Assembly (NCBI GenBank): GCA_035048815.1
Contig: JAUCBN010000035.1
Coordinates: forward strand, 8,134,501 to 8,198,500
Length of the DNA stretch: 64,000 nucleotides
From: Abelmoschus esculentus
Taxonomy: Eukaryota; Streptophyta; Magnoliopsida; Malvales; Malvaceae
Direction of reading: 5' to 3'
Each line of letters opens with the position of its first letter. Position 1 is the stretch's first letter. Shown one piece after another: positions 1 to 12,520 of this stretch. The position numbers and the translations under genes were made by a program. The notes below the pieces were generated by a model that made no database searches, was not told the origin of the DNA, and was given only the letters and a program-made list of their open reading frames with translations.

Positions 1-355
1 AACATATAGTTTAAATGTGTTCTTGCATCCTGCTTTTGCCTCTGCATTTACAATCTGCTTTCTTTACTTTACTTGTTACCTTGCAATCACACTGCTTTAC
101 ACTTCACACCTACTTCCACTCATCTATCCTACCATCACCATCATTCCCATTTTGCCTTGCATATTTTAGTTGCTAGCATTCTAGAATTGCCATAGCATTT
201 CCATATTACACCTTCACCGTACATATCCCGCTTGTTTATATCTTTATATTTATTTTCTTTTCTTATAGTGACACCTTTTTGCCTTGACAAATTGACCTTG
301 CACTTTACCTGAGATCCTCGTGGGAACAATACTCACTCACTCTATTATTACACAG
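1..355. repeat. Probable 3' end of a decayed LTR
   Basis: This is a pyrimidine-rich stretch without a credible reading frame. Its last part (around 309-350) reads like the end of a plant retrotransposon LTR: a CTCGTGGGAAC box followed by a short run and TATTATTACA. Directly after it the ~170-bp satellite begins. No partner LTR is visible, because the window starts here. The assignment rests on general resemblance only and could be wrong. Confidence 0.3.
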
Positions 356-2379
356 AACACACCAATCTCATTGTAATTTAAATAGATTAAGATAATTTGA
401 GATTAGGTGGTTTAATCCTATTCAAATGCCTATAATTAACTATTTGAACTCATTAAATTTGATTGCATCTCATTTTGTGTCAGTTTTGTTGGGTTTAAAG
501 TGTGTATGTCTAATTGAATTTTTTAGAGAACCCGTTAGTCTTTTAACATAGTAAAATACTCTAAAATTGAGATTAAGTTGTATAATTTGGTTCAAAAGCC
601 CATAATTAACTATTTAAACTCATGAAATTTGATTTATTCTTATTTTGTGACCACTTTTGTTAGGTTTAAAGTGTACATATCAAAATGAACTTTATAATGA
701 TCGCATTAGATTTTAAACTGAGTAAAATGCTCTAACATTGAGATTAAGTGGTTTAATCATTTTCAAAAGCCCATAATTAACTATTTAAATTCATTAAATT
801 TGATTGCATCTCATTTTGTGTCAGTTTTGTTGGGTTTAAAGTGTGCGTGTCTAATAGGGATTTTTAGTGAGTCCGTTGGAATTTTAATGGAGTAAAATTC
901 CCAAAAATTGATATTAAGTTGTATAATTTGGTTCAAAAGTGCATAATTAACTATTTAAACTCATGGAATTTGATTTATTCTTATTTAGCGACCGTGTCGT
1001 TAGGTTGAAATCGTGTATATCTAATTTAGCCTTATAGTGAACCCCTTGGAATTTAAAACGAGTAAAATACTCTAAAATTGAGATTAAGTGGTTTACTCAT
1101 ATTCAAAAGCTCATAATTACCCATTTAAACTTATTAAATTTGATTGAATACTAATTGATGAACATTTTGTTGGGTTTAAAGTGTGCATGTCTAAATGGTT
1201 TTTTTTTTCGTGAAAACGTTATAATTTTAATTGAGTAAAATTTTCTAAATTGAGATTAAGTTGTATAATTTGGTTCAAAAGACCTTAATTAACAATTGGA
1301 ACTCATGTAATTTGATTTATTCTTATTTTGCAACTGTTTAATTAGGTTTAAAGTGTGCAAATCTAAATGAACTTAATAGTGATCACATTGTAATTTAAAT
1401 TGATTAAAATGCTAAAAAATTAAGATTAAGTGGTTTAATCATATTCAAAATTCCATAATTAACTATTTAAACTCATTAAATATGATTGCATCTTATTTTC
1501 TGGCGGTTTGCTAGGTTTAAAGCGTGCATGTCTGATTGAGTTTTTTAGTCAACCCGTTGGACTTTTAACCGAGTAAAATGCTCTAAAATTAAGATTAAGT
1601 TATATAAGTTGATTCAAAAGCTCATAATTAACTATTTGAACTCATGAATTTGATTTATTCTTACTTCATGATCGTTTTTATTAGGTTTAAAGTGTGTATA
1701 TTTAAATGGGCTTTATATTGATCGTATTAGATTTTAAACTGAGCAAAATGCTCTAACATTGAGATTAAGTGGTTCAATCATTTTCAAAAGCCCATAATTA
1801 AATACTTGAACTCATTAAGTTTGATTGCATCTCATTTATTGGCTGTTTTGTTGGGTTTAAAGCGTGTATGTCTAATTGGCTTTTTAGTGAACCCATTGAA
1901 ATTTTAATCGAGTAAAATGATCTAGACTTGAGTTTAAGTTGTTAATTTGGTTCAAACGACCATAATAAACTATTAGAACTCTTGAAATTTGATTTATTCT
2001 TATATTATGACCCTTTTGTTGGGTTTAAAATGTGCATATCTAAATGAACTTTATAGTAAACACATTAGAATTTAAACCGTATAAAATGCTCTAAAATTGG
2101 GATTAAGTGGTCTAATCATATTCAAAATCCCATAATTTACTATTTAACTTATTAAATTTGATTGTTTCTCATTTTGTGGTTGTTTTGTTGGGTTTAAAGT
2201 GTACATGTCTAATTAGGTTTTTTTGTGAACCCGTTTTAATTTTAACAGAGTAAAATGCTCTAAAATTGAGATTAAGTTGTATAATTTGGTTCAAAAGTCT
2301 ATACTTAACTATTTGAACCTATTAAATTTGATATATTCTCATTTTGTAACCATTTTGTTAGGTTTAAATTGTGCATATC
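356..2379 (+). repeat. Satellite array block 1 (~170-bp monomer, ~340-bp dimer)
   Basis: About twelve tandem monomers can be read by following the phrase CATAATTAACTATTT, which recurs near 430, 600, 772, 941, 1111, 1285, 1455, 1622, 1792, 1962, 2133 and 2305, a period of about 170 bp. Two monomer types alternate. Type A has AGTGGTTTAATCATATTC and a GCATGTCTAATTGG region; type B has AGTTGTATAATTTGGTTC and a CATATCTAAATGAAC region. The higher-order unit is therefore about 340 bp. Monomers are clearly diverged from each other, so this is an old or poorly homogenised array. It is the substrate into which the mobile elements of the first 30 kb inserted. Confidence 0.9.
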
Positions 2380-3985
2380 TGATATAAAATTGGTATTATG
2401 GTTTGAGTAAGAATAGATTCCTCAAGAATTAGTATGATATAATTTAATAAACATAAAGCATATATAAGAACGAAAAAGATTATTAAAAAAATGATAAAAG
2501 TGTGATGGTATGATGGTTATATGAAATGAATGAATATGTGGTAAAAAGATGATGGAAGTGATGGTAAAGTTGGCATGGACTTTGTTAGTTTTAAGGATGG
2601 CGGATTATGACCGCTAGCTATAATGAGCTAGGAACCAACAATACAACTTTATGATGGAATAGATGAAAACTACAAGCCTAACTTGAAGCCGATGAAAACT
2701 ACAAGCTATTCCATCTTATTATGATGTACTTTGTAAGTTTTATGGATGGAGGAGTATGGCATGTGACCCACTAGCTATAAGGAGCTAGGAATCAACGCGA
2801 TAATAAGATGGAATAGATGAAAACTACAAGCCTAACTTGAAGCCGATAGAGTTCTTGCTAGAACAAAGCTGAAAGCAACCTTTCAAAAAGAGTTTTGTTA
2901 TATCAAAAGTGGTTTCCTACAAATGAATGAAAGGTTCCTATTTATAATGTTCATAGGCACCATATGAAGAGTCTTACAAATGAATGAAAGGTTCCTATTT
3001 ATAATGTTCATAGGCACCATATGAAGAGTCTTACAACAAAAGATGAATGCCCTATCTTTATGGCGATGAATGCTAATGAATGCTTTATTTTCTCTTATCT
3101 CTTTAAGTGGCTGGATGTTCAAGGTTATTTGTGATGAATGTGGAATTAATTAAGTTTGAATATAGATTTGATCTCATCAAAATTTAGAAAGAATCTTGGG
3201 TTGCCTTGCCTTTCTCTTTCATGGAGAAAAAGATGGTGAAAATGAATACTTGATGTATGTAGACACTTTGGTAGCAAAAGAGGAATGTCTTTTCCAATTT
3301 CATGTTGATCCTCAACCTAATCAACCTTCTTGAATGTCATAATATTATGTATTAAGAGGACCTTGATTGCTTGTCTTCATGTAGAATACAAACAGACTCC
3401 AAAAGATGATGAAGTGACTTGAATGCCTTAATTATTTTCATAATGATAACATTCAATTGTATGAATAAAATCAACTTTAAATTTCCTTGAATATGTGAAT
3501 AAAGCAGTCCTTCAATGAATTTTCTCTTGTATAAATATGAAATAACTCTTTCTTAGTTTAAACTCATCCAAATCATCATTGCATAAAATTCCCGTAATGA
3601 AAATTTCAGCATGCATTATCTTCGGTAAATCGATCATATCTCAAATTTCTGATATCGAATTAAGGTGATTCAAAAGGAGTTGGAAAGATAATAGATAGAG
3701 GAATAAAATTTAAAGAGACTTCAACACTCAAATCTTCTCGGATCCAGTTCAAAAATGAAGATCAGTCTGACTTGTATTCTTACATTTGATGTGACTGTTC
3801 ATCTCCTTTCATTCACCTAACAAAAAGTTAAACTTTATTCATCTTTTAATTAAAAAATATGTATAAAATAATTTAGGAGTTAGTTTGATTAATTAAATAA
3901 TTCAATGAATGAACTAGTTTGATCAATGCATTAACTTTATTTATGAACTACATGCATTAATGAACTATTGTTTCAATACAATACT
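2380..3985 (+). mobile_element. LTR-like unit, left part (probable solo LTR, later split)
   Basis: The unit starts TGATATAAAATTGG at 2380, directly after the satellite-derived pentamer ATATC (2375-2379). It resumes at 16579 and ends GGACCAGATCA at 16808, followed by a second ATATC (16809-16813). With TG...CA ends and a 5-bp target duplication it looks like a solo LTR of about 1.83 kb. A related copy lies at 10126-11743 and shows the same order without the interruption. A TATA-like TATTTATAA near 2938 suggests plus orientation. The GCTAGCTATAA/GGAGCTAGGAA palindromic phrase is repeated within it (around 2610 and 2770). No coding capacity was seen. The retrotransposon family is unknown. Confidence 0.7.
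2919..3032 (+). repeat. 57-bp tandem duplication inside the LTR-like unit
   Basis: Two adjacent copies (2919-2975 and 2976-3032) of a 57-bp segment starting ACAAATGAATGAAAGG and ending GAAGAGTCTT. The related LTR copy has this segment once, at about 10606-10670. Because 57 is a multiple of three, it creates a spurious repetitive reading frame on the minus strand. The duplication covers the TATA-like TATTTATAA region, so this LTR would have had two such boxes. Confidence 0.85.
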
Positions 3986-3986
3986 C

Positions 3987-6900
3987 TAGCGACCCTTTTT
4001 TAATTAAAAATAATAATTTTAAAATTAATAATGATAATAATAAATGTGATAGAAAAAAGGGGTCACTAGTGGAATAGTGGAATTAGGGTTTAATATAAAA
4101 ATTGATTTGGAATCAAAAATTGGGAATTCGAAAGAAATTAAGGATTTTAGTTAAAAGGGGAAAATTAGGGATTTATCTCAAACAGGGGAGATTGAAAATT
4201 AGGGTTAGGAATTTAAAAAGGAAGAATTTGGGGATTTTGGAAATTGAAAAAGATTTTTAAAAAACATTGGATTCGCCACCGCCGTAAAACCAGAGATTCG
4301 TTAAAAATTGGGTTCGAGGGTCAGTTACGATTTTAAAATGGTATTAGCGTTAAAAAACCTCCCCCGAATTGGCACCAGCTCTATCAAAATAACCGCTAAA
4401 TTAATTTTGGGATTTTTCGAATTAAAATGATAATTAAATTAATGTTTGTTTAAAGATTCGAATTTATTTTAATTTTACCGTATCTTTATTCGAAGGTAAA
4501 TGCATACACCGACACCATTGCGTTTGGTGACGGGCCCGTTACGACCAAATAAAGACGTAATTATTAGGTTCATTAATTAAAGAGTGGATGTGATTTAGGC
4601 AAAATAAACATAAACAAAATAAATAAAGTACATAACAAAGATATGAACAAATACATGTACAAGTATAAATGACATGAAAAGTAAAATGTATAAACATAAA
4701 ACATGACATAATATAAAAACCATAAAAAAACAATATATAAAATAAAATAAAATGCATGAATAATAAAAATAAAATGCATCAATGTAAACATAAACATAAT
4801 ATGATAAAAGATAAAAAGCAAATAAGTGGATGAATACACAAATATATGACAAACATAAATAAAAGCATACATAAAAAATGCAGGGCTTAAATTAAAAGCA
4901 AATGCATGGTAAATATGTACAAATAAACATGCATAAATATAAAGAATGACATAATATAAGTAAATACATGCACATCAAAAATAAAATAAATAATTAAAAT
5001 ACATGGATAAAGATAAATAAAAGCATGATAGAACAAACACATGTAAAATGTAAATAAAATGCACAAATAAAGGACATAACTAAAAAATTTAAAAACATAA
5101 ATGAAAAATACATGACATAAATAAAATATGTACAAATAAGCATGTAAAAAAAGCAAATAATAGATAAATAAAATAATGCTAAATCAAAAATAACATAAAG
5201 TGTTAAATAAAAAACAGTGGTCAAATTAAATACAAAACAAGATTTTCAAAACCAAATCAGAATAAAACCAGTTTTAAACTCGAATTAATGACTAAATTAT
5301 AAATCGAAGCAAAGTATGAGGGATTCCGGGGTGATTTATTAAAGCGGAGTGGCTGAAAAGATCCAAACAAAGCACAAAAGGACCTAAAATCGAATAAACC
5401 ATTTGAAAGATAATATTATCACCGAATTGGTGACTATAATAGAAAACAAAACAAAGCTCTAGGGACTCGGAGAATGGTTTACAAAATATAGAGAGATTTA
5501 TGTTGTTATAAAACCATTTTTGTAAAATTTAACGAGTATAAAAGTCACTTATTTCGGCTAAAACATCCCCTTTTCATTCTTTTAAACTGAACCAAAGAGG
5601 TTCTTTATTTTCTGTGGAAAAGAGGATGAGCAATCAACGTGTTCATCCCTAAAACCAGATACCGACGGTCATTTCCCATAAACCACCACGAAAACTGCAG
5701 TATCGACCACTGTTCACGGTTCACCGGAGAGTTTAAAAACCCTTGAAAATCTTCTTTCTTTGCATTAGAAACCTTAACCCGATTAAAAACAAAAATTCTT
5801 TAAAAAACTTTGATAATCGACCAAAAATCCCTCCTTTTTGAAAGAAACAAAACTGAAACCCTTTGTTTGAAATACAAAACCGAGAAGATTAAACCCATTT
5901 TCTTCTCTGTTGGCTCACCACCGAAGGCTCGAGGGCCCCATGTGTTTATCACCGAATGAAAGAGAAGAAGAAGGGAGTGTGACCGACTATGAAAGGTAAA
6001 ATGACAAACTCTAACTTATACTTTTCGTGTATGTAACTGAGATTAGATAGGATTTACCTCTGAATTTTTTTGCATATTGATTCAAATTGGTGGAAAAAGT
6101 CCCTTACAAGATTTCTTTGATTCGGTTTTATAGCCGAGTTACAAGAAAAAATAGTGCTATTGGTTTGTCGATTTTGCCTCTGCCATTGTTCTCTGAAATT
6201 CGTATATGTGCGCTGAAATTTATGTTGAATTGTTCCCTCTGAAATGCATCTGACATTGGTTGTAATTTTGCTTTTTGAGTACTGAAATTCGGCCGAAATC
6301 GTTCTTTAAAATTGTTGTTTGTGCTCAGTTAATTTCGTACAATCTGATGCATTTTGTTTGTTTATGTGAATGTGGAAATCAGAGAGTTGAGGGGATCACT
6401 GGCGACAGAAACGACGACCGAACGACGACGAGTCTTCGGGCAGGCGAAAGGGCGCGCGTGTGAAGACAGATCGCACGCGCGTGCAGAGCTTGTGGGATAT
6501 GGAGGGTTATCCTTCCTTCAATCTCGGCCGTTGGATCAGATCTGATCCAACGGCTCTGGGGCAGCTGCGCAGAGACAAAGAGGAGTGTTAGGGTTTTCTC
6601 TTATAACCGGGCTAAGGTTGGGTATCCGGTTTGAGCCAGTTATAACTAAAATTTGGGCTTATAATATTTAATTGGTCTTAATTTTTGTAAATGGATTGTT
6701 AATTATAAAATATTTGGGCTTTTATCTGAAATTATTTTTGGGTTTTATAATTAGATCTGATTTATTTATAACAACCAATAATAATAATAAATAATAATAA
6801 TCAAAAATCGATAATAATAATGAAATAATAGTAATAAAAATATTAATAATAATTATGATAAAAAAATACATATATATAAAAAGACGAAAAGAAATATATA

Positions 6901-7428
6901 ATATATTTATATTTTTGAATTTTCAAATATAGCCATGGATACTAATTTTTTTGGATTACGATTTAAATATCAAACAAAAGTTAAAAACAAACAAGTTTAA
7001 AGAGTAGAATATTTACAAATATATTAACATAATATTTTTTTTGGTTTTTAGTTGATAATTAAAATAACTAATTTTAAAAGCATAATAATAATATTTAAAT
7101 AACATATAGTATATAATGTAAACTAGTATTTTCGAATTTTTGAATTAAAAACACATATATAATAATGAATTATTTTTTTTTTGATATTTTTGGTTTAACA
7201 ACTACAAGCCCGTTATTGAGAATTGAAACAAAATTAATACCGGGTTTTAACTCCTGATAAAATTACGCATTAATAAAACAAACACATTAATAAAGAAATA
7301 TATTTACGCATTAATATAATATTTTTTTGGATTTTAATTATAACAAATAGCAAAGAAGCCCGTTATTCGAATTTAACAAAAATTAAAACTTTGGTTTAAT
7401 ACCCCGGATAAAATTAGTGATTACAACA
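3987..7428 (-). repeat. 3' LTR of the Tat/Ogre-like element
   Basis: About 3.44 kb, near-collinear with 13131-16570. On the minus strand it starts TGTTGTAATCACTAATTTT and ends GGTCGCTA. It contains an A-rich stretch of short CATAAATAAAATGCAT-like repeats (4600-5220), a GC-richer block (5600-6600), and AAT-type microsatellites (6770-6850). The reading frames in the A-rich part encode only hydrophobic low-complexity strings and are not genes. Compared with the 5' LTR it lacks about 21 bp near 4280, removing a CTTAGGTAGACC motif conserved in related LTRs. Confidence 0.85.
4600..5225. repeat. A-rich short-repeat tract within LTR
   Basis: An A/T-rich run of degenerate units built from ACATAAATAAAATGCAT-like words, repeated in the partner LTR at about 13745-14345. 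On the opposite strand it opens long frames of F, Y, I, M and C residues. Both strands are open in several frames at once, as expected from low complexity and not from selection for protein. Confidence 0.8.
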
Positions 7429-7429
7429 A

Positions 7430-7438
7430 CCCCTTTTT
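7430..7438 (-). other. Polypurine tract of the Tat/Ogre-like element
   Basis: CCCCTTTTT on the plus strand, i.e. AAAAAGGGG on the minus strand, directly upstream (minus sense) of the 3' LTR start TGTTGTAATC. In LTR retrotransposons this tract primes plus-strand DNA synthesis. Its position fixes the element's orientation. Confidence 0.7.
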
Positions 7439-7560
7439 GTTTATCGTTTTTAAAACAATGATAAAGCAAAGACTACAAGTACTAATTTTATCCGACTTTC
7501 TTGTCAAACCAAAATTTTGCGCGCCGAAGGTTCCGTTGACTGGATAATTTGATGTTGATC

Positions 7561-7790
7561 CGTTTCACCATGCACCGATCGTCTTACTGGTGTCCCGAAG
7601 CAAAGAAGTTGAATATTGGATGATCTAACTCGCCATGCACTGATCGCCTTACTGATAGCTAGATTGGAGATCTGGTTCATCATGCACCGATTGTCTTACT
7701 GTTGTCCCCAAAAGAATAATCCACCATGCACTAATCGTCTTATTGAAGGCTTGGTTCATCATGCACTGATCGTCTTACTGTATCCCAAAA
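7561..7790. repeat. Irregular tandem repeats with TGCACYGATCGTCTTACTG core
   Basis: Five copies of a 20-odd-base core (CATGCACCGATCGTCTTACT and variants) occur near 7571, 7636, 7683, 7727 and 7762, at spacings of about 65, 47, 44 and 35 bp. They lie just inside the PPT of the Tat/Ogre-like element. No function can be assigned. Minisatellites in the non-coding interior are common in this lineage. Confidence 0.75.
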
Positions 7791-9640
7791 GTAAATTTCC
7801 TATCAAAAGAGTTTAGAATGATTTGATGTATGGTTAGTATACCCCTAACCTAGGTTGTCTTGACTAAATGATGTATGCATGCAAGTATTAATGTGCCCCT
7901 AATTCTAGGGAATGCCTGAATATGGATAAGGCAAAAGTGAATGCAGATATTGATATTCCCTTAATTCTAGGGAATACTAAGTTGAATGATGAATGTATTT
8001 CCTTTTAGTGTTTGAGGATTGAGCCCTCAAAATTTGATCATCCTTGGATACTCGGACTTTCATCCTCACTGAATCTTCTTCTTGATAAGAGACTGTTGGA
8101 TTGCATTGGTTAAAAGAGGTCTACTGGATTCAAGACCAAGGTTAGAAATTATTGTGAATGATCGCTCTTGAAGCTAGGGTGAACACTTGACCCAAAATAT
8201 AAACATCTAAAAGGCTGCATTGCGTGCGGAACCATGCAATTGATTGTTCCCCAAACAATAGTGGGTTCTATCTTCCCAGAAATAAGTTTGGCTTAATCGA
8301 AGCCCCTCTTCAAAATTTTTGGTCATGGATTGACTTGGTCAAACTTCGTCTTCAGGGAGACTCTTATTGCTAGGCTGAATGGTTTCCTTAATGCCCCAAC
8401 AAAATTTGGCCCAAAAAATTTTGTTTTCTAATTGTGGTCCAAAAAGTTGGACATCAATAGGCTCGAGCAATTTTCTTAAAAAGGAATGGACCCTTTTCTC
8501 TGGGAAGCCTCACATTGTCTAATTTTGCCACTATTAATTAGGCTTAATCAAAGATTATCAAATTCATCAATGTCCTTGAATTTTGTCAAAAATGAATTTA
8601 ATAATATTTTTGAAAAGATTTTTCAATAAAATTGGAGTTTTCATGAACAACGCTTTTATGAATTAATGCTCAAAGATTGAAAGCTCATAGTTTAAAGAGG
8701 AAGCAAAAGGAACAAGATCCTTGGATATCGAATGCAAAAGTTTCTCAGACTCGATACTCAGTAGTTAATATTTTGCTTTAAAATGTTGTGGCGATATTTG
8801 AAGTGTCAAAATTTTGTTTGAGTTGTTCGGTTCATCCTTATGATTACCGTACTCGCTTGACCCGCTTTAAAAACTACTCCTTCTAGTTCTCATATTTGTT
8901 TTCTCTTGTAACTCGGTTTGAGAATTCCAAGTATAAACATGTGCTATTGTTTGCACTTTAATCATTTGATGTATTAGGGTGTCATTGTCTTCAAAGAGTC
9001 ATCACTGACGCCAGGGTATCGAACTGGTGGAGTTCTGACTCCTTATTAGACTTGTTTTCCCCTATAGCTCCATCAGAATACTCCGAGATTTATTGGATTG
9101 CTCGTTCATTTAAGGGTTTTAAAATTTCACATCTCATTTTTTTTTGTTTTTCTCTCTTTTTATTTTTCTTCTTTTAATTAATTATTATTTTTATTATTTT
9201 AATGCTTTTGACCTCTTGGAATTCTCAAACTTGAGTAGATTCTTTTTCCACGAGACCTTCTTATCATCGAACATTATCGAAGGAGTAGAACTCTTGTTTC
9301 TCAAACTTTCCGACCAAAGTAGACTAAAACAGAGATGTACTTCATCGTGATCACAACATTGATTAATTAATTCTTCTTTTTATGTGTCTGAATTGAGGAC
9401 ACAACATGCATTAAATATCCAAGAATTTTATAAAAGGTAGAAAAAGATATGTAAAAGGTGCACCTCTTCATTGAATTAAAAAGATAGAGAACATGATAGA
9501 AGCCCTTCACAAAAGGTCATCACTACTTTCTGGCCAAAGATAGTACGATTGATTGGAACATAAGGTGGAAAACTAAAAAATGCAAGGAAAAAGATGCAAA
9601 TAGACATCTAAGAAAAGCTAAAGTGAGATGCATAAACTTC
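7791..9640. other. Non-coding interior of the Tat/Ogre-like element
   Basis: No protein motif was recognised here on either strand. The stretch holds two copies of a CCTAATTCTAGGGAAT phrase (about 7897 and 7960) and a T-rich tract (9136-9200). In a complete Tat element this position (minus sense, before the 3' LTR) would lie downstream of or within pol, so most of the coding part has been lost. Confidence 0.5.
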
Positions 9641-9689
9641 TGGGCAATCCGAGACCACTTTCGGCTTCATGTTCTTTAAAGAGCATGCC

Positions 9690-9990
9690 CTTCATGATTA
9701 GGTAGAGAGTAGGTCATTTCCTCCGATGGGCTGAGATGCAGAACTCTAGTGATCAATAGGTTTTGCACCAACTTCTTGAAAGTGACGCAATATTCAATTG
9801 TATGCCCCGTTACTCTGGCGTGGTATTCGCAGTGTGCCTCGACAACATACCATGCGGGATAAGGTGGGTTGTAGGGAGTGACATGATAGGGTCAGACCAG
9901 ACTGGCCTTGTATAGCCGGGAATACATATTCTTGTATGTGATCGGTAAAGGGTGAAAGACATCTTCTCGCTCTCTATCTTTGGGGGCTTA
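9690..9990 (-). pseudogene. Tat-type gag fragment with zinc-knuckle-like motif
   Basis: In the minus frame running through about 9950-9700 the translation contains YNPPYPAWYVVEAHCEYH followed by ARVTGHTIEYC and FKKLVQNLL. This matches the C-x-Y-H...G-H...C arrangement and following V-Q-x-L helix that I know from gag proteins of plant Tat/Ogre-like elements, where it binds the element's RNA. No start codon or continuous frame connects it to the N-terminal fragment at 11744-12254. A 1.6-kb LTR (10126-11743) lies between them. The fragment is broken and no product is expected. The assignment is by eye. Confidence 0.65.
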
Positions 9991-10125
9991 GTGTCCCTCC
10001 TTGGCATATTCTTACTCCTTGAGATGAGGAGGCTGAGCTGTTCTTCGAGGGAAAATGAGGGCTCATATGATTTTCTACGTTAGTATGCACTGATATGAAC
10101 CCGGTAGTATGGTCCGATTCATATA

Positions 10126-11743
10126 TGATATTGCCCGATCGTGATTCTAGTAAGAATAGAGTTCACAAGAATTAGAACGTTAAATTTCATAAACATAAAA
10201 CGTATGAATGAAATAAGAATACTAATAAGGAAATTATGGAATGAAAGATATGGAAGAGGTTTGAAGTGTATGGAAGTGTGATGGTTCTAGTGGTTATATG
10301 AAATAAATGAATAAGTGGTGAAAAGATGATTGAAGTGATGGTGAAGTGACAAGGATTTTATAAGTTGTAAGGATGGTGGATTGTGAGCCGCTAGCTATAT
10401 CGAGCTAGGAACCAACAATATAACTTTATGGATTGAAGTGAAGGAATGTAGCACGTGACCCACTAGCTATAAGGAGCTAGGAACCAACGCGATAATAAAA
10501 TGGAATGGTGAAGACTACAAGCCGAACTTGAAGCTGATAGAGTTCTCGCAAGAACAAAGCTGAAAGCAACCTTTCAAAAAGAGTTTTGTTATATCAAAGT
10601 TGTTGTCTAAAAAATGAAGGAAAGGTTTCTATTTATAGTGTTCATAGGAACCATATGAAGAGTCTTACAATAAGATATGAATGCTTCATCTTTATGGTGA
10701 TGAATGCTAATGAATGCTTTGTTTTCTCTCCTATCTTTAAATGGGTGAAATTGAACATTTGATGTATGTAGACACTTTGGTAGCATAAGGGGAGTGTCTC
10801 TTCGAATTACATGTTGATCCTCAAGTTAATTAACCTTCTTGAATATCATAATATTATGCATTAAGAGGGCCTTCATTGCTTGTCTTTATGTGGAATACAA
10901 ACAACCTCCAAAAGATGATGAAGAATAGAATTGAATGGCTTGATTATTTGCATAATGATGGCCTTCATTTTTATGAATAAAAATCACCTTTGAATTAACT
11001 TGAATATATGAATAAAGAAGTCCTTCAATGACTTGTCTCTTGGAGGAATATGAAAGGACTCTTCCTTGGCTCAAAATCATCTAAATCATCCTTGCATAAA
11101 ATTCCCGTAATGAAAATTTCAGCGTGCATTGTCTTTGGTAAATCAATCATATCTCAAGCTTTCGGTATCAGATTAAGGTGATTCAAAAGGCGTTGGAAAG
11201 CTAAGAGATAGAGGAATAAACTTGAAAGCGACTTCAAGACTCAAATCTTCCTGAATCTAGTTCAAAAATGGAGATCAATTTTACTTTCATTCTTGCATTT
11301 GGTGTGACTATTCATCTCCCTTCATTTACCTATCACAAAGGTAAAATTTATTTATAAAAAACATGCATAAAAAATTTAAGAGTTAGATTGATTAATTAGC
11401 TAATTCAATGAATGAACTAGCTTGATCAATACACTAACTTTATTAATGAAGTGCATGCATTAATGAACTAATGATTCAATGCAATACATATTTAAATGAA
11501 CCTAACTAATGTACATGCTTGAATGAAGTAGCATGCTTATTTCTTCATGTAATTTGATATCATGCAACTAATAAAATTCATGTAGATTCATGCACAAGTA
11601 TAAATCATGCAAATGAATGATAGGATATAATGCATAAATGAGCAAGTAGAGAATGAAATATGGTAGAACTCCCTTTGAATAATTCATAGAAAAAGTCCAA
11701 GGTATGACAAAAATATGTGAAATGATGAGTCTAGTTAGGATCA
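10126..11743 (+). mobile_element. Second LTR-like unit (solo LTR) nested in the Tat/Ogre-like element
   Basis: A 1.62-kb unit starting TGATATTGCCCG and ending AGTTAGGATCA. Over its whole length it parallels 2380-3985 plus 16579-16808 (shared CTAGTAAGAATAGA, GAGCTAGGAACCAACGCGAT, GTGTAGACACTTTGG-like phrases and the same order). The right part (from about 11485) corresponds to the portion cut off at 16579 in the other copy. It separates the two gag fragments of the host element. Flanking pentamers (ATATA left, TACCA right) do not match, so the target duplication has decayed or the ends are slightly different. A TATA-like TATTTATAG lies near 10630. Confidence 0.65.
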
Positions 11744-12254
11744 TACCATGCACCATCGGGCATTTAGAGTGATTCCCTTTTGATGCAGAGGACATAATTT
11801 TCTGAAGAGAAACTTCAATTTTGTCCAAAACCAATTCTGTGGGACATTCTAAAGTATCACAAGCGATCTCATATTGGTTGATGACTTCTTGGCCTTCGTC
11901 GGGAATAGTCTTTCCTATCCAAAAGTCGAAGTTCTGACTTGTCTTCTCGAATTTCCTTGGAATAGGGGAATCTTCCATTAAGCTCTTACCCTTAACTGAA
12001 GTAGTCATCATAACCTTTAGCTCGCGTGTCTCTTCTTGTAAATTCCTCACACATGTCTAAATCTCATTCTGATTTCCAATCAGAAACTCATAGAGTTCCT
12101 TGAGCTTGCTCACCCTATCCACAAGGTTGTTCATGTTCTCGAAGTTGTACAGACCCGATGTCGACCTCTCGCCCCTTCTAGTCTCCGAGACAAACGCACT
12201 TCTAAAATTCTTAGACATGGCGGACATCGTTGATAACTGACATGACGTATCCAA
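11744..12254 (-). pseudogene. N-terminal ORF fragment of the Tat/Ogre-like element (coiled coil)
   Basis: One minus-strand frame runs from an ATG at 12254 to the LTR junction at 11744, broken by a single TAG near 12057. The first 65 codons include SKNFRSAFVSE and an L-x-x-L-x-x heptad-like stretch (NLVDRVSKLKELYEFL). After the stop comes NLQEETRELKVMM, another likely coiled coil, then an acidic, Thr/Pro-containing part with KGNHSKCPMVHG near the end. It lies about 850 bases downstream of the PBS (minus sense), where gag or a pre-gag ORF is expected. I recognise the context, not a defined domain. The frame continues artificially into the inserted LTR. Confidence 0.5.
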
Positions 12255-12399
12255 GTTTAATCGTCTTATTTTAATGATGAATGCAAAATGTATGCATGCA
12301 TGAAATGCAAAAATGAATGCAAGTGAAGATGTTGATCATGCTAGCGATCGCCCTTTGAGCAACTTTCATTGATTAAAAGATTTTATTTGGTCTTTCTTT

Positions 12400-12520
12400 T
12401 TTCATTTTCACCATCTCTTTTTTTGTCTCCTCCTCTTTTCTCATTGTTTTCTTCTTCTTCTTCTTCTTCCTCATCCTCTTCTTTCTTATTTTTCTCTCTT
12501 TTTCCATCATTTTTTATTAC
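12400..12520. repeat. Pyrimidine-rich TCTTCT microsatellite
   Basis: A CT-rich tract with perfect TTC/TCT repeats around 12450-12475, in the leader region of the Tat/Ogre-like element between the PBS and the first ORF fragment (on the minus strand it is a GAA-rich purine tract). It opens a poly-serine frame that is not a gene. Confidence 0.8.

Noticed and set aside
4539..5224. Overlapping minus-strand frames of 72-99 codons rich in F, Y, I, M and C
   Set aside because: They lie in an A-rich low-complexity part of an LTR, are open in several frames at once, and have relatives in the partner LTR at 13697-14309 only because the LTRs are copies. No domain.
6275..6545. Two overlapping plus-strand frames in the GC-richer part of the LTR
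   Set aside because: The equivalent part of the partner LTR (about 15430-15700) does not keep the frames open, and no motif is present.
9810..10007. 65-codon minus-strand frame
   Set aside because: It overlaps the gag fragment in another frame. The meaningful translation, with the zinc-knuckle-like motif, is in the neighbouring frame.
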